From: UBA10133 sp964348455
Lineage (GTDB): Bacteria > Patescibacteriota > Microgenomatia > UBA1400 > MFAQ01
Reading direction: 5' to 3'
NCBI GenBank assembly: GCA_964348455.1
Contig: CAYGCQ010000004.1
Span: 1 to 63,035 of the forward strand
DNA: 63,035 nt
Shown: piece by piece, positions 26,426-34,497 of the stretch
Layout of the letters: each line of letters begins with the position of its first letter
How positions within the stretch are numbered: position 1 is the stretch's first letter
Notes under the pieces: generated by a model
The model's database searches: none
Told to the model about the DNA's origin: nothing
The model's input: the letters and a program-made list of their open reading frames with translations, nothing else
Translations under genes and position numbers: made by a program

Positions 26426-27435
26426 TTAAAACAGTTGAGAATGCAATCTATGCGGTGACGAAGATGGTTGAAACCGGACGTTATTGGTTTAAAAGAGATT
26501 TCTGTGATCTTCGGCATGGAACGGTTAGAAAAGTTTTGGCAACAATCGAAAAATCGAATAAGAAATGGTGGAATTTAACCATTGAAGACAAAGAGAGTCA
26601 GCGCACTTGGAAATTGGTTTTGATGACAATCGATGGAAAAGATAGTTTATTTTTTGAAAGGTATTCAAAAACTAAAGAGGGTTCCAAGGGAGAAATTTTT
26701 AGTTTGGCTTATTTACCATTGTGGATTATGGAAGAAATTGGACAGCTTTCTTTGGAGATGAAAGATCGAGAGCTTGACGATGACGGTCGAAGCTTTTTGG
26801 ATAATCTGGTTAAAAAAATTGCTCAGGAGAAAGTGGCAGCAAAAGCTGGTCTGACCGGAAAAGTTGAAGAGATGTCTATCGGAGGGTTGTACCACATTGT
26901 TTCTGCAACTCGCGGTGACGAAAGGGGTAGTTTCCGAGAAGTTGCCAGGATGCCGGACATTGAACTTTTGACTGGCTACGACTTTGTTGGTAAACAAGTA
27001 AATCATTCACTTTCAACTTATGGTGTTTTGCGAGGGTTACATGTGGAACCTTGGGCCAAATTGGTAACAGTGATATCTGGCTTTGCCGTGTCAATATTTT
27101 TGGACTGTAGACCAAAATCCAGAACTTATGGAAAAATGGAAACAATATTCTTGGGCTATGGCACGACTCCTGATGGTGAAAAAATAGAAGGAGGGGCAGT
27201 TTTTATAGAGCCGGGGATTGCAAACTCGCTTTTTGTATTATCTGAGAAAGTGGATTACCAATATGTGGTGGATGATCTGTGGAGGCCGGACACAGCTCTT
27301 TATTCCGTCAGTCCGATGGATCCGAAATTGGGGATTGATTGGGGCAAATACGTGCCTAAAGAAAAGATAATTATGTCTGATAGGGACAGGAATGCTCCCA
27401 CCTTTGAGGAGTTCTCTGAGAAGATGAGTGGGTAG
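26422..27435 (+). CDS. Fusion of an unknown N-terminal domain with an RmlC-type epimerase
   Basis: 337 residues. Residues 1-150 form an unrecognised domain rich in Trp and Lys (RYWFKRDFCDLRHG, KKWWNLTIED). Residues about 150-330 match dTDP-4-dehydrorhamnose 3,5-epimerases: RGDERGSFREVARMP, then NHSLSTYGVLRGLHVEPWAK with the active-site His, then LDCRPKSRTYG. It would act on dTDP-sugars for surface glycans, yet no rmlA, rmlB or rmlD lies nearby. The pairing with a second RmlC-like cupin is unusual. Confidence 0.78.
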   Translation: MIKTVENAIYAVTKMVETGRYWFKRDFCDLRHGTVRKVLATIEKSNKKWWNLTIEDKESQRTWKLVLMTIDGKDSLFFERYSKTKEGSKGEIFSLAYLPLWIMEEIGQLSLEMKDRELDDDGRSFLDNLVKKIAQEKVAAKAGLTGKVEEMSIGGLYHIVSATRGDERGSFREVARMPDIELLTGYDFVGKQVNHSLSTYGVLRGLHVEPWAKLVTVISGFAVSIFLDCRPKSRTYGKMETIFLGYGTTPDGEKIEGGAVFIEPGIANSLFVLSEKVDYQYVVDDLWRPDTALYSVSPMDPKLGIDWGKYVPKEKIIMSDRDRNAPTFEEFSEKMSG

Positions 27436-27469
27436 AACTTCGACCTATATTAAAATACTCTTTTGATGG

Positions 27470-27475
27470 TATAAT
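27470..27475 (+). promoter_or_regulatory. -10 box for the gene at 27512
   Basis: TGGTATAAT followed by a 36-nt leader and AAGGAG before the ATG at 27512. Confidence 0.6.
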
Positions 27476-27511
27476 TTCCAGGTACGTTAACTTTTGAAAG
27501 AAGGAGTGAAA

Positions 27512-29323
27512 ATGTTCATATTTGTGCTTTTGCTTGGCTTTTTAAGCTCGACAATTCCAACCTTTTTTGGCTCGGAAGGGTTTTCCGGGAAAAATTTGGG
27601 CTGGGCAGCAGCAAGTCTGGTCGGGAATGCGATCATGGCGCTGGTGTTTGTGTATTTCTTTATGCCGGTAGCAACTGGACCTCTTGGTGGTTTTTTGAAC
27701 CTGTGGCCAGTAATCATGATAAACGGTATTATGGGCATGGTATTTGCTTCAAGCGACAGCTCAGATACACATACAGCCGGAGCGATTGGGTCAGGACTTG
27801 TGTTGCTGGTCATGGCTGTTGTAGTCACCTTCAACCTTTTAGGTGGATGGGTTGGGAGGGACAAAGAAAAGTTTGCTTATGCAAATATCGAGACCAAACC
27901 AATCTCAGAAATGCCTTGGGATAATAATGCTCCAACTCCGATCGTAACCGAAGGCAATGCCAAAGCTAGGTTCTCCGGAAACATTCCAAACACCACTCCA
28001 GATGGTCGTGCTGTAGTTGGCCGATATGTTCTGGGAGATGTTGTTCGCCAAGAAGTCGGTGGTCACAATCTCTGGCTAGGAATGCTGGATTACAAAAGCT
28101 CCTGGCAAGGCGCGTTTGATGAGACCATCTTGGTCGTGCCTGGGTATATGAGGTTGGATGCCGAAGATGAAAAATCTGTACCTGAATTTGTACCTTATGA
28201 GATTAGATTTTTCTCTGGTGCTTATTTTGACAGAGACACAAAGCGGCTTCTGTACAATGCCGGGTATCAAGACTACATTCAAATTGATCCGACGATCGAA
28301 ATTAGCGACGAGGATGGCAAACTTTACGAGACCATTGGTCTGGGAAAGTATAACTTCTCGGTTGGCTTTAACCGGATCGACAAGATCGCGATCATCGATG
28401 TAACTACAGGCGCGATTGTAAATGTCTGTAATGTTGGTGAATGCCCAAGCTGGGTTGATCGTCAAATTGACGATAGTGTTGCCTCGATAAGTGTGGCATG
28501 GTTCGGTAAATTCATCAAAGATGACTGGTGGAACCCGCTTGGTCGAGACACTTTTCAGGCTGACGATGAACCTGTCTTTGTCTATTCTCAGGACTCCGGT
28601 AAAGAGTTCCAGTACCTCATGACCTCGACGGCCATGAGCGAAAATACTTCAACCGGTGTGTTGTACTATAAAACCGATATGCGTCAAGGTACTTATTACC
28701 AAGTCCAGGGAGAACCTTTCCCGATTGGTAACGATGTCTTGACTATCATTCAGGATCATCCTGAGATTAAAGTGTCAGGCTTTGTGGTAGATCAGATATT
28801 GCTGAGAAATATTTCCGGTCACCCGAGCTGGCTTGCAACCTTGTCTTCAACGACTGCCTATGGAACGAAGTACCAGTACACAGCCTACGTTCTGGCCTCC
28901 ACATCAGTGACGTCCAATGACGTTCAGTTTGATGCTCGGCCTGAGATCGCGCTTCAGAAGTATGAAGCATGGTTAAAGCAGTACTTTGAAAAAGAGCGTG
29001 GAACGATTCTGGGTACGGTAGCCGATATCGGAACTTATCAGAAGGATGGCAACTCCATCTTTACCATGATAGTCCGTGACGGTAACGGGCAGGTTATTTC
29101 AGCAGTTGATCCTGTTTCCGGCCAAACAGCCCCGATTATTTTTCTGGTGGAAGTGACGCCTGAGACCAGAGAGATTGCGATGACTCAGTCTGGCGATGAA
29201 GTGAATTTTGAATACTTCGGATCTACCTGGAATGAGTATATTGTAACCAGGCTTGAGAATAACGATCGGCCTAGTCTTTTGGACTCAATTGGCGCAGCCT
29301 TCAAAGCGCTTTTCGGTAAGTAG
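27512..29323 (+). CDS. Large hypothetical membrane protein with extracytoplasmic domain
   Basis: 603 residues. The start at 27512 is fixed by AAGGAG 7 nt upstream. Four hydrophobic segments occupy residues 1-120 (MFIFVLLLGFLSS, ASLVGNAIMALVFVYFF, WPVIMINGIMGMVFA, GSGLVLLVMAVVVTFNLLGG). The remaining 480 residues are soluble, beta-rich and acidic (WLGMLDYKSSWQGAFDETIL, FFSGAYFDRDTKRLLY). No known domain was recognised. Its GC content and codon choice look higher than those of neighbouring leaderless genes. It carries its own promoter and terminator. Confidence 0.8.
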   Translation: MFIFVLLLGFLSSTIPTFFGSEGFSGKNLGWAAASLVGNAIMALVFVYFFMPVATGPLGGFLNLWPVIMINGIMGMVFASSDSSDTHTAGAIGSGLVLLVMAVVVTFNLLGGWVGRDKEKFAYANIETKPISEMPWDNNAPTPIVTEGNAKARFSGNIPNTTPDGRAVVGRYVLGDVVRQEVGGHNLWLGMLDYKSSWQGAFDETILVVPGYMRLDAEDEKSVPEFVPYEIRFFSGAYFDRDTKRLLYNAGYQDYIQIDPTIEISDEDGKLYETIGLGKYNFSVGFNRIDKIAIIDVTTGAIVNVCNVGECPSWVDRQIDDSVASISVAWFGKFIKDDWWNPLGRDTFQADDEPVFVYSQDSGKEFQYLMTSTAMSENTSTGVLYYKTDMRQGTYYQVQGEPFPIGNDVLTIIQDHPEIKVSGFVVDQILLRNISGHPSWLATLSSTTAYGTKYQYTAYVLASTSVTSNDVQFDARPEIALQKYEAWLKQYFEKERGTILGTVADIGTYQKDGNSIFTMIVRDGNGQVISAVDPVSGQTAPIIFLVEVTPETREIAMTQSGDEVNFEYFGSTWNEYIVTRLENNDRPSLLDSIGAAFKALFGK

Positions 29324-29329
29324 TATTTT

Positions 29330-29360
29330 GTCCCTCGTGTAACAACGGGGGACTTTTTTT
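29330..29360 (+). terminator. Intrinsic terminator
   Basis: GTCCCTCGT ... ACGGGGGAC stem followed by seven T. Confidence 0.88.
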
Positions 29361-29529
29361 ATGGCTTCTTTGGCTTGGAAGGTCTCTTAGCTTCTTGGGC
29401 CTTGATGCTGGCGCAGATGGGGTCATAGAGAGGCTCAGGCTTAGCATTTCGAGTGTCAAGCTTCTGTTCGTATTCAGAATAGACGAAGGAGTTGTGACAG
29501 TTTTGGCAGGTGAGGATTTTATCAGGCAT
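29359..29529 (-). CDS. Small zinc-ribbon-like protein (56 residues)
   Basis: The ORF begins MPDKILTCQNCHNSFVYSEY and resembles the short bacterial 'probable zinc-ribbon' family (pattern LTCxxCxxxFVF ... EQ). The first CxxC is intact, but the second Cys pair is reduced to a single Cys (DPICASI). A TAAAAT box ends 6 nt before the ATG, so translation may be leaderless. It sits just after the terminator of the minus-strand gene upstream. Its stop overlaps the terminator of the plus-strand neighbour. Confidence 0.58.
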   Translation of the reverse strand: MPDKILTCQNCHNSFVYSEYEQKLDTRNAKPEPLYDPICASIKAQEAKRPSKPKKP

Positions 29530-29545
29530 GAAGATATTTTACATT

Positions 29546-29570
29546 TAAAAAGCCCCGCCGGATGGCGGGG
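29546..29570 (-). terminator. Intrinsic terminator (minus strand)
   Basis: CCCCGCC-ATC-CGGCGGGG on the minus strand followed by a T run; ends the lipoprotein gene at 29586-30137. Confidence 0.85.
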
Positions 29571-29585
29571 AATTCTTGTTCTGAT

Positions 29586-30137
29586 TTATTGCAGGTTGTT
29601 TTCCACAAGATTCTGAGGATCTATGTAGATAAGGACGATTTCGAGGTTGTCTGTCTTAATAAAGTTGTTGAGGTTGAGCTTGGCGCCAGCAGTATAGTAG
29701 AACACCACCTGGCTTGACAAGCCGCCAACTGAGACTCCCTCTGTAAGTTCATTTTCAGAAAAATACCGAGGACTATCTTCCAGCCAATAGTCCTTGAAAA
29801 CGTATTCAATCTCCGGATTCTCGAGCCCGGGTGCTTCAACAACCCGGATTATTGATCCCGGGATGTAGGAATAGATGAATTCGCCCTCGACTGGATACCA
29901 TCTGAGAGCAAATTCGGTTGTCGACGAGATACTGCCGTTCGCCAGCCCGGCCAGAATGATGAAGCCACCGGAGAATTCACCGGAAATATTGTCTTTCGGG
30001 GCGATACCTTTGAGGGGGTGTCGGCCGAAAAGTCCGATGTCTGATAGCTGTTCAAACCTGGTAGGTTCGTATTCTTTAGGCTGGCAGGCTGAAAGCAGGA
30101 AGACAAGTGCAAGTAGGATTGTTGATATTCTTTTCAA
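29586..30137 (-). CDS. Putative lipoprotein
   Basis: 183 residues with a lipoprotein signal peptide (MKRISTILLALVFLLSACQP; lipobox LSAC, lipidated Cys at residue 18). The mature part is beta-rich (SGGFIILAGLANGSISS) with no recognised domain. A Shine-Dalgarno (AAGGAGCTTA) precedes the ATG, and a well-spaced promoter lies at 30170-30198. It has its own terminator. Confidence 0.82.
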   Translation of the reverse strand: MKRISTILLALVFLLSACQPKEYEPTRFEQLSDIGLFGRHPLKGIAPKDNISGEFSGGFIILAGLANGSISSTTEFALRWYPVEGEFIYSYIPGSIIRVVEAPGLENPEIEYVFKDYWLEDSPRYFSENELTEGVSVGGLSSQVVFYYTAGAKLNLNNFIKTDNLEIVLIYIDPQNLVENNLQ

Positions 30138-30169
30138 AGTAAGCTCCTTCAGAACTTGAGATTTGCCCT

Positions 30170-30198
30170 ATAATACCACGATAAGGCTTGCTTTGCAA
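30170..30198 (-). promoter_or_regulatory. Sigma-70-type promoter
   Basis: On the minus strand TTGCAA and TATTAT are separated by exactly 17 bp, upstream of the lipoprotein gene at 29586-30137. Confidence 0.75.
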
Positions 30199-30209
30199 GA
30201 TTTGGTATT

Positions 30210-30233
30210 AAAAAGCCCTGCGTGTGCAGGGCT
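30210..30233 (-). terminator. Intrinsic terminator (minus strand)
   Basis: AGCCCTGC-ACAC-GCAGGGCT followed by T on the minus strand; ends the gene at 30240-30713. Confidence 0.85.
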
Positions 30234-30239
30234 TGGGGG

Positions 30240-30713
30240 CTAGATAAAGGTTTGCTTTAGGCTACCGTTGAAGAATATGAAGCCAATGGAATTGCTTCTG
30301 AAACCTCTGGGGTAATAGAATTCGATTACTTCACCATTTGGATCATACTTTTCTTGGTCATTAAGCTGTTGAGCAGTCACATGGAGCTCATCTGGATAGT
30401 CGTCGAATCGACCGATACCGCCTGAACTGCCACCTTCCATTTCGGCTCTGACAACAACAAACTTGGCAATGCCTCTTGATTCGTTGTATGCGCCGTAGTC
30501 CACGTCGTGCCATTTGGGTAATATCTCACCGGTTTTTACTGCGTGCTCAAGCCGCTCTTCGTCCGTGTAGGATTGAGAAACGATGTGAGTCTTTGAATTA
30601 CCACCTACTTCAATGGGTGAGCCATCACAGGGAAGGGAGCTGTACTTACGGGTACCAAAGGCAAATTCGGGGGAAGAGATGATATCACCAACAACAGGCA
30701 TTCTTTTTGACAT
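30240..30713 (-). CDS. Hypothetical cytoplasmic protein
   Basis: 157 residues, no signal peptide or membrane helix. It begins MSKRMPVVGDIISSPEFAFG and contains YTDEERLEHAVKTGEILP and GGSSGGIGRFDDYPDELHV. No family recognised. It has a strong Shine-Dalgarno (AAAAAGGAGAATTT), a consensus promoter and its own terminator. Confidence 0.75.
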   Translation of the reverse strand: MSKRMPVVGDIISSPEFAFGTRKYSSLPCDGSPIEVGGNSKTHIVSQSYTDEERLEHAVKTGEILPKWHDVDYGAYNESRGIAKFVVVRAEMEGGSSGGIGRFDDYPDELHVTAQQLNDQEKYDPNGEVIEFYYPRGFRSNSIGFIFFNGSLKQTFI

Positions 30714-30751
30714 AAATTCTCCTTTTTAATGTTCCACTGGTCTATGAGTGT

Positions 30752-30780
30752 ATTGTATACACTAAGATGATGGGTGTCAA
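30752..30780 (-). promoter_or_regulatory. Sigma-70-type promoter with consensus -35
   Basis: On the minus strand TTGACA-17 bp-TACAAT drives the gene at 30240-30713. A small palindrome (GTATAC) overlaps the -10 region. Confidence 0.8.
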
Positions 30781-30850
30781 GTGGATTGGACTTGAACATG
30801 CACCGTATAATCCAATATATGTCGGAATACTTTAAGAGTACAATTAATTT

Positions 30851-31549
30851 ATGAATCACTATTCCGAAGCATTAAAACTGGAAGCTAAAAAGCTAAGAAT
30901 GCTGGGAAAAACGTATTTCGAAATAAATTCAATATTCAAAACTTCTATCCCTAAGAGTACTTTAAGATCGTGGTTCTATGGTGTTCCACTTCCTACAAAC
31001 TACAAGAATCGAATCGTCCAGCTTAATAAAGAGCATCTGTCAAAAGTTAGAATTAGCGCCACAAACTCAAACAGAATTAAAAGAATTAAATTTTTAGAAG
31101 CCTTGGATATTAATAATTTTGAAGTATCCAAGGAGATATTTAATATAAATACCGCCAAAATAGCACTGTCAATGCTCTGTCTTGGAGAGGCCTCAAAATC
31201 CACCACAACCTCGCCGTTCTACTTAGGGAATTCAAATCCAAAAATTATTATTCTCTTTATTAAGCTTTTAAAAGCGGTTTACCCGATTGATATGAACAAA
31301 TTTAGGTGTACCGTTCAGTGTCGGGCAGACCAAAACCAAGAAGATTTGAAAAAATACTGGCAGGGAATTTGTGGAATACCGCTCAAGCAGTTTTATAAAA
31401 CACGTATTGATTCACGATCAATAGGCAAACCGACAGCTAAGTCCGGATACCATGGGGTGCTCAAAATTGACTATTTGGATTCAAAAGTACAGTTAGACCT
31501 GGAGTCTTTGTCCAACCTGGTTTATAATAACGTAGCCAACCAAGGATAA
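30851..31549 (+). CDS. HTH plus LAGLIDADG-like protein next to tRNA-Ala
   Basis: 232 residues. Residues 1-60 look like a helix-turn-helix that senses a short motif (LRMLGKTYFEINSIFKTSIP, then KSTLRSW). Residues about 95-225 (LCLGEASKSTTTSPFYLGNS, then CRADQNQEDLKKYWQGICG and IPLKQFYKTRI) resemble a freestanding LAGLIDADG-like family common in CPR and archaea. TACAAT ends 6 nt before the ATG, so it is probably leaderless. It ends 6 bp before tRNA-Ala. Nuclease activity is uncertain because key acidic residues cannot be confirmed by eye. Confidence 0.65.
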   Translation: MNHYSEALKLEAKKLRMLGKTYFEINSIFKTSIPKSTLRSWFYGVPLPTNYKNRIVQLNKEHLSKVRISATNSNRIKRIKFLEALDINNFEVSKEIFNINTAKIALSMLCLGEASKSTTTSPFYLGNSNPKIIILFIKLLKAVYPIDMNKFRCTVQCRADQNQEDLKKYWQGICGIPLKQFYKTRIDSRSIGKPTAKSGYHGVLKIDYLDSKVQLDLESLSNLVYNNVANQG

Positions 31550-31555
31550 ACAGCT

Positions 31556-31626
31556 GGGCCCGTAGTTCACTGGTAGAATGCGCCCATGGCATGGGCGAGA
31601 AGAGGGTTCGATTCCCTCTGGGTCCA
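31556..31626 (+). tRNA. tRNA-Ala (anticodon GGC)
   Basis: Seven-bp acceptor stem with the tRNA-Ala identity pair G3:U70, D-arm, anticodon loop ATGGCAT between CGCCC and GGGCG, T-arm GAGGG-TTCGATT-CCCTC, discriminator A. No encoded CCA. Confidence 0.93.
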
Positions 31627-31640
31627 CAAAACACAAAATC

Positions 31641-31661
31641 CCGTCTCAAAGGCGGTTTTTT
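31641..31661 (+). terminator. Terminator after tRNA-Ala
   Basis: CCGTCT-CAA-AGGCGG stem followed by six T. Confidence 0.7.
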
Positions 31662-31680
31662 GTTGCTAAAATATGTACAC

Positions 31681-31818
31681 GGGCCTGTAGATACGGTAAG
31701 AGCTTGCTCGATTTTTCGCCATAACTCCGTTATGAACTGTGAAAAATTCTGCGCTTCCTCTTATATTCGCTCATAACTTTGTTATGAAGCTTGAATATAG
31801 AAACTGCACTACACGCCC
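31681..31818. repeat. Type B nested-hairpin element between two tRNA-Ala genes
   Basis: It contains TAAGAGCTTGCTCG, a hairpin (ATTTTTC ... ATAAC/GTTAT ... GAAAAAT), CTGCGCTTCCTCTTA, and a second hairpin (TATTC ... ATAAC/GTTAT ... GAATA). The flanks GGGCCTGTAG and CTACACGCCC pair with one mismatch. The left flank copies the 5' end of the following tRNA-Ala. Confidence 0.8.
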
Positions 31819-31837
31819 TACAATTACATTGTTATAC

Positions 31838-31908
31838 GGGCCTGTAGTTAAACGGTAGAACATGGCATTCGCATTGCTAAGATGGGGGTTCAATTCCCCC
31901 CAGGTCCA
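31838..31908 (+). tRNA. tRNA-Ala (anticodon CGC)
   Basis: Acceptor GGGCCTG/CAGGTCC with G3:U70, anticodon loop TTCGCAT between TGGCA and TGCTA, T-arm GGGGG-TTCAATT-CCCCC, discriminator A. Confidence 0.92.
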
Positions 31909-31941
31909 CTTTTTTGTGTCTCGAGCCTCCAATTTGTGGGC

Positions 31942-31980
31942 ATAAGAGCTTGCTCCTTGTTGGCTGATATATAATCTCCT
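31942..31980. repeat. Degenerate type B element fragment
   Basis: ATAAGAGCTTGCTCC followed by a decayed hairpin, directly downstream of tRNA-Ala (CGC). Confidence 0.5.
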
Positions 31981-32095
31981 CAGAAATGGCACGATGCGAG
32001 GTCATGGACTGGAAAGCACATTCAAACGGATAAGGTTACCTATGTATTTTGCTACAGCTACTTAGATGTATTTTCGAGAATGAAAGGAGAAACTC

Positions 32096-32428
32096 ATGGA
32101 CTGGAAAGGGAAGGCTGAAAAGTTACAAAAAAGTATTCAGGAAAGTGCCAATAGGCGAGAGGAAGAATCTAGGCGCAGGAAAGAACAGGAAGAAGCTGAA
32201 GAAGAGGCAAAAAAATTTAGGTATTTGGCCAAACACTTCAAGTGTAATGTCTGCAGCAAACCGTCAGGATGGCCATACACCTACACAAAGTCATCACATA
32301 GTGGAGATTACGAGGTAACTGACTGGAGTAGGCCCGGAGATTTGCAAAACTGTAAATCTTGTGGAAGGTTGACCTGCTACGAACATCTTCACGCTGACAT
32401 TTGCAAAAAATGTGCAGAGAAAGCGTAA
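32096..32428 (+). CDS. Coiled-coil zinc-ribbon protein
   Basis: 110 residues. Residues 1-45 form a charged coiled coil (ESRRRKEQEEAEEEAKKF). The rest carries Cys pairs CNVCSKP, CKSC and CKKC plus His residues, consistent with a two-site zinc finger or ribbon. The start is set by AAAGGAG upstream. It has its own terminator. It may bind nucleic acid or protein; family not identified. Confidence 0.78.
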   Translation: MDWKGKAEKLQKSIQESANRREEESRRRKEQEEAEEEAKKFRYLAKHFKCNVCSKPSGWPYTYTKSSHSGDYEVTDWSRPGDLQNCKSCGRLTCYEHLHADICKKCAEKA

Positions 32429-32453
32429 GGCTTAAAAGAAAATAGCAATCGAT

Positions 32454-32488
32454 AACTACTTAGAAGTTCTAATCTAAGTAGTTTTTTT
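32454..32488 (+). terminator. Intrinsic terminator
   Basis: AACTACTTAGA ... TCTAAGTAGTT stem followed by seven T. Confidence 0.88.
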
Positions 32489-32514
32489 ATCGGCTAAATT
32501 TGAACCGAGAAAGT

Positions 32515-34488
32515 TTATTTGGTGACGGCGGAAGGGGAGGCTTGAGGTGTCTGAGCTGCCGGTATCATCTTCTGAAGTGCTTTGATTTCTTCTTGAACCT
32601 TCGGGTAGTCGGTCGAGGTTTGATCAGTGAACTGAAGACCGGCCTTCATAAACTGTAGCGATCTGCCGTAGTCTTGCTTGTATTTGTAGATTGCCGAGAG
32701 ATTGTAGTAAGGTAGATCCCAGTCCTGCTTAAGATCCAAAGCTTGGTTGATTAGCTTGATAGATTGATCTGTGTCGCCTAGGTTGAAGAAGAGAATACCG
32801 AGTTTGAGTCTGAGTTTTGGGTTGGTTTGGTCTAAGGTTATGGCTTGAGCAAGATGGGAGACGGCAAAGTTCTCGGCTCCGTCAGCATTACCTACGAAAG
32901 AAGTGTAGATATCGGAGAGATTTTCCCAAACATTAACGTTGTAAGGGTCCAGAGTGGCTGCTAACCTAGCATAGTCTACCGATCTTTGCATGTAGTCGGC
33001 GGAGTTCTTTTTATCGTCGTCAGTAGGATCTTTTTTCTCTAGTAAAGTGACAGCTGCGGTCTTGAAAAATTGAGAAAGAGCTAGGGGATAACCACTATTG
33101 AAGCGATCTAGCTGAACTGCATTTACTTCTTTGAGGTAGGCACCGACAGGATTAGAGCTGATGAGGTCTTCGGCTTGTTTGGCTGAGACGGCGGCTGCGT
33201 ATGAAGGGACAGCGTTGAACCAGTAAACCGACAACAAGAAAATAGATGCGACAGTAAGTATCCAAGGTAAGACTACTGAGGATGGTGAGTATTTTTCGGA
33301 CTCCGAAATCTCATGATAAATATTTTCTGATTCGGACTTGGCGGAGATACTTAGATTTATATCTTTAGTATTTTTTAGACCGAGAAGTTTAAATTCGACA
33401 GTTAAAGCAATGAGAGCAGTGATGCCAAGTACGAATGAAACAATACCGGCCGGTAAAAAGAGGAAGGTGATAAAGGTGGTGGCGACAGCGGTGGTTAGGA
33501 AGACATAGTCTGCGTTGTCGGAATTAGCTACGCGATTCTTCATGGAAACTAAAATGGGCTTGAGAAAAGCTAAGACGAAGAAGATAGATCCAATGACTCC
33601 CGTGGTTGTGAGGAGTGTAAGGATGTAGCTTCCGGATTCAGGGAAGCGGAGAGCCCAAAGAGTGCTATCTGCGTTTAGGAAAGCGGGACGAAGTCTGGTG
33701 AAGGTGGTGAAGTAGGTTTCGGGGCCCGTACCAAGAAGGGCTGTCTGCCAGTTCTTAAAGATATCAACGGCGATGGACCAGCTGGCTCGGTAAGGCAGGA
33801 GATAGATAATTTGTTGTCCGTCTTGCGGAAGAATCAGGGTGAGGTTGATAAGACTGGCGACGATCATAAAAATAGCAGAGGCAAACAGAAGAGATTTGGT
33901 GAGCCATTTTTTGGTTACTATTAAGTAGGCGATGGTCGAGATCAAGATGGGAAGTGTAAAAACTAAAGCTGTGAGAATACCTCCAGTAAGATTGAAAAAT
34001 TTGTTGGTGAGAAGGTCGGAGGAAAAAAGTTTTGACAAAAGATCGAATTTGTGAAGAATGGTGACGAGGCTGAGAACAGTTGCTGAGGAAATAAGTCCAG
34101 TAACAACTGAGCTAACTAGGGCACGATTTTTCTGGGAAGAGGTGACGGTAATAAAAATGATTGCCAGTCCAGAAAAGAAAGAGGTCATGCCAAAAAGTGA
34201 GGTGTGCTTAATGGGGCTGAGCCAAATCGAGGAGATGATGCTGGCCATAGAAAGAACTACTAGAGGAAGAGTAGAGGGCGAGGTGGTGATGGTAAGCTTG
34301 CCCCTAGTAAGACTGCGAACGCACCAGGACAATAACGAAAGGGTGGCCAAAGCGCCAACAAAATAAAACTTATTGATACTAAATAGATCGGTGGTCGTGG
34401 TTAGAAAAAACAAGGGGGTAACGAAAGCCAGAAGGAATGGTATGAAACGTAGTATTTGGGTTGAGATTTTGTCTAAGCCTGATCGCAT
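32515..34488 (-). CDS. Wzy/O-antigen-ligase-like polytopic membrane protein with C-terminal TPRs
   Basis: 657 residues. About 11-12 membrane helices span residues 10-430. A large loop in the middle (TGPETYFTTFTRLRPAFLN) matches the extracytoplasmic loop of O-antigen polymerase/ligase-type proteins. Residues about 510-640 are tetratricopeptide repeats (VNVWENLSDIYTSF, LRLKLGILFFNLGDTDQSI). A perfect TAAAAT ends 6 nt before the ATG. It likely acts in surface glycan assembly or glycoprotein decoration, by analogy; substrate unknown. It is followed by no terminator of its own on that side. Confidence 0.82.
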   Translation of the reverse strand: MRSGLDKISTQILRFIPFLLAFVTPLFFLTTTTDLFSINKFYFVGALATLSLLSWCVRSLTRGKLTITTSPSTLPLVVLSMASIISSIWLSPIKHTSLFGMTSFFSGLAIIFITVTSSQKNRALVSSVVTGLISSATVLSLVTILHKFDLLSKLFSSDLLTNKFFNLTGGILTALVFTLPILISTIAYLIVTKKWLTKSLLFASAIFMIVASLINLTLILPQDGQQIIYLLPYRASWSIAVDIFKNWQTALLGTGPETYFTTFTRLRPAFLNADSTLWALRFPESGSYILTLLTTTGVIGSIFFVLAFLKPILVSMKNRVANSDNADYVFLTTAVATTFITFLFLPAGIVSFVLGITALIALTVEFKLLGLKNTKDINLSISAKSESENIYHEISESEKYSPSSVVLPWILTVASIFLLSVYWFNAVPSYAAAVSAKQAEDLISSNPVGAYLKEVNAVQLDRFNSGYPLALSQFFKTAAVTLLEKKDPTDDDKKNSADYMQRSVDYARLAATLDPYNVNVWENLSDIYTSFVGNADGAENFAVSHLAQAITLDQTNPKLRLKLGILFFNLGDTDQSIKLINQALDLKQDWDLPYYNLSAIYKYKQDYGRSLQFMKAGLQFTDQTSTDYPKVQEEIKALQKMIPAAQTPQASPSAVTK

Positions 34489-34497
34489 ATAGACATT

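Noticed and set aside
29395..29616. A plus-strand 73-residue ORF
   Set aside because: It is antisense to the more convincing zinc-ribbon-like gene and spans the terminator of the minus-strand lipoprotein gene.
31681..31818. Integron attC-like sites, because of paired AAC/GTT in the hairpins
   Set aside because: In attC sites the AAC/GTT boxes are outermost; here they are innermost in tight loops, and no integron integrase is nearby.
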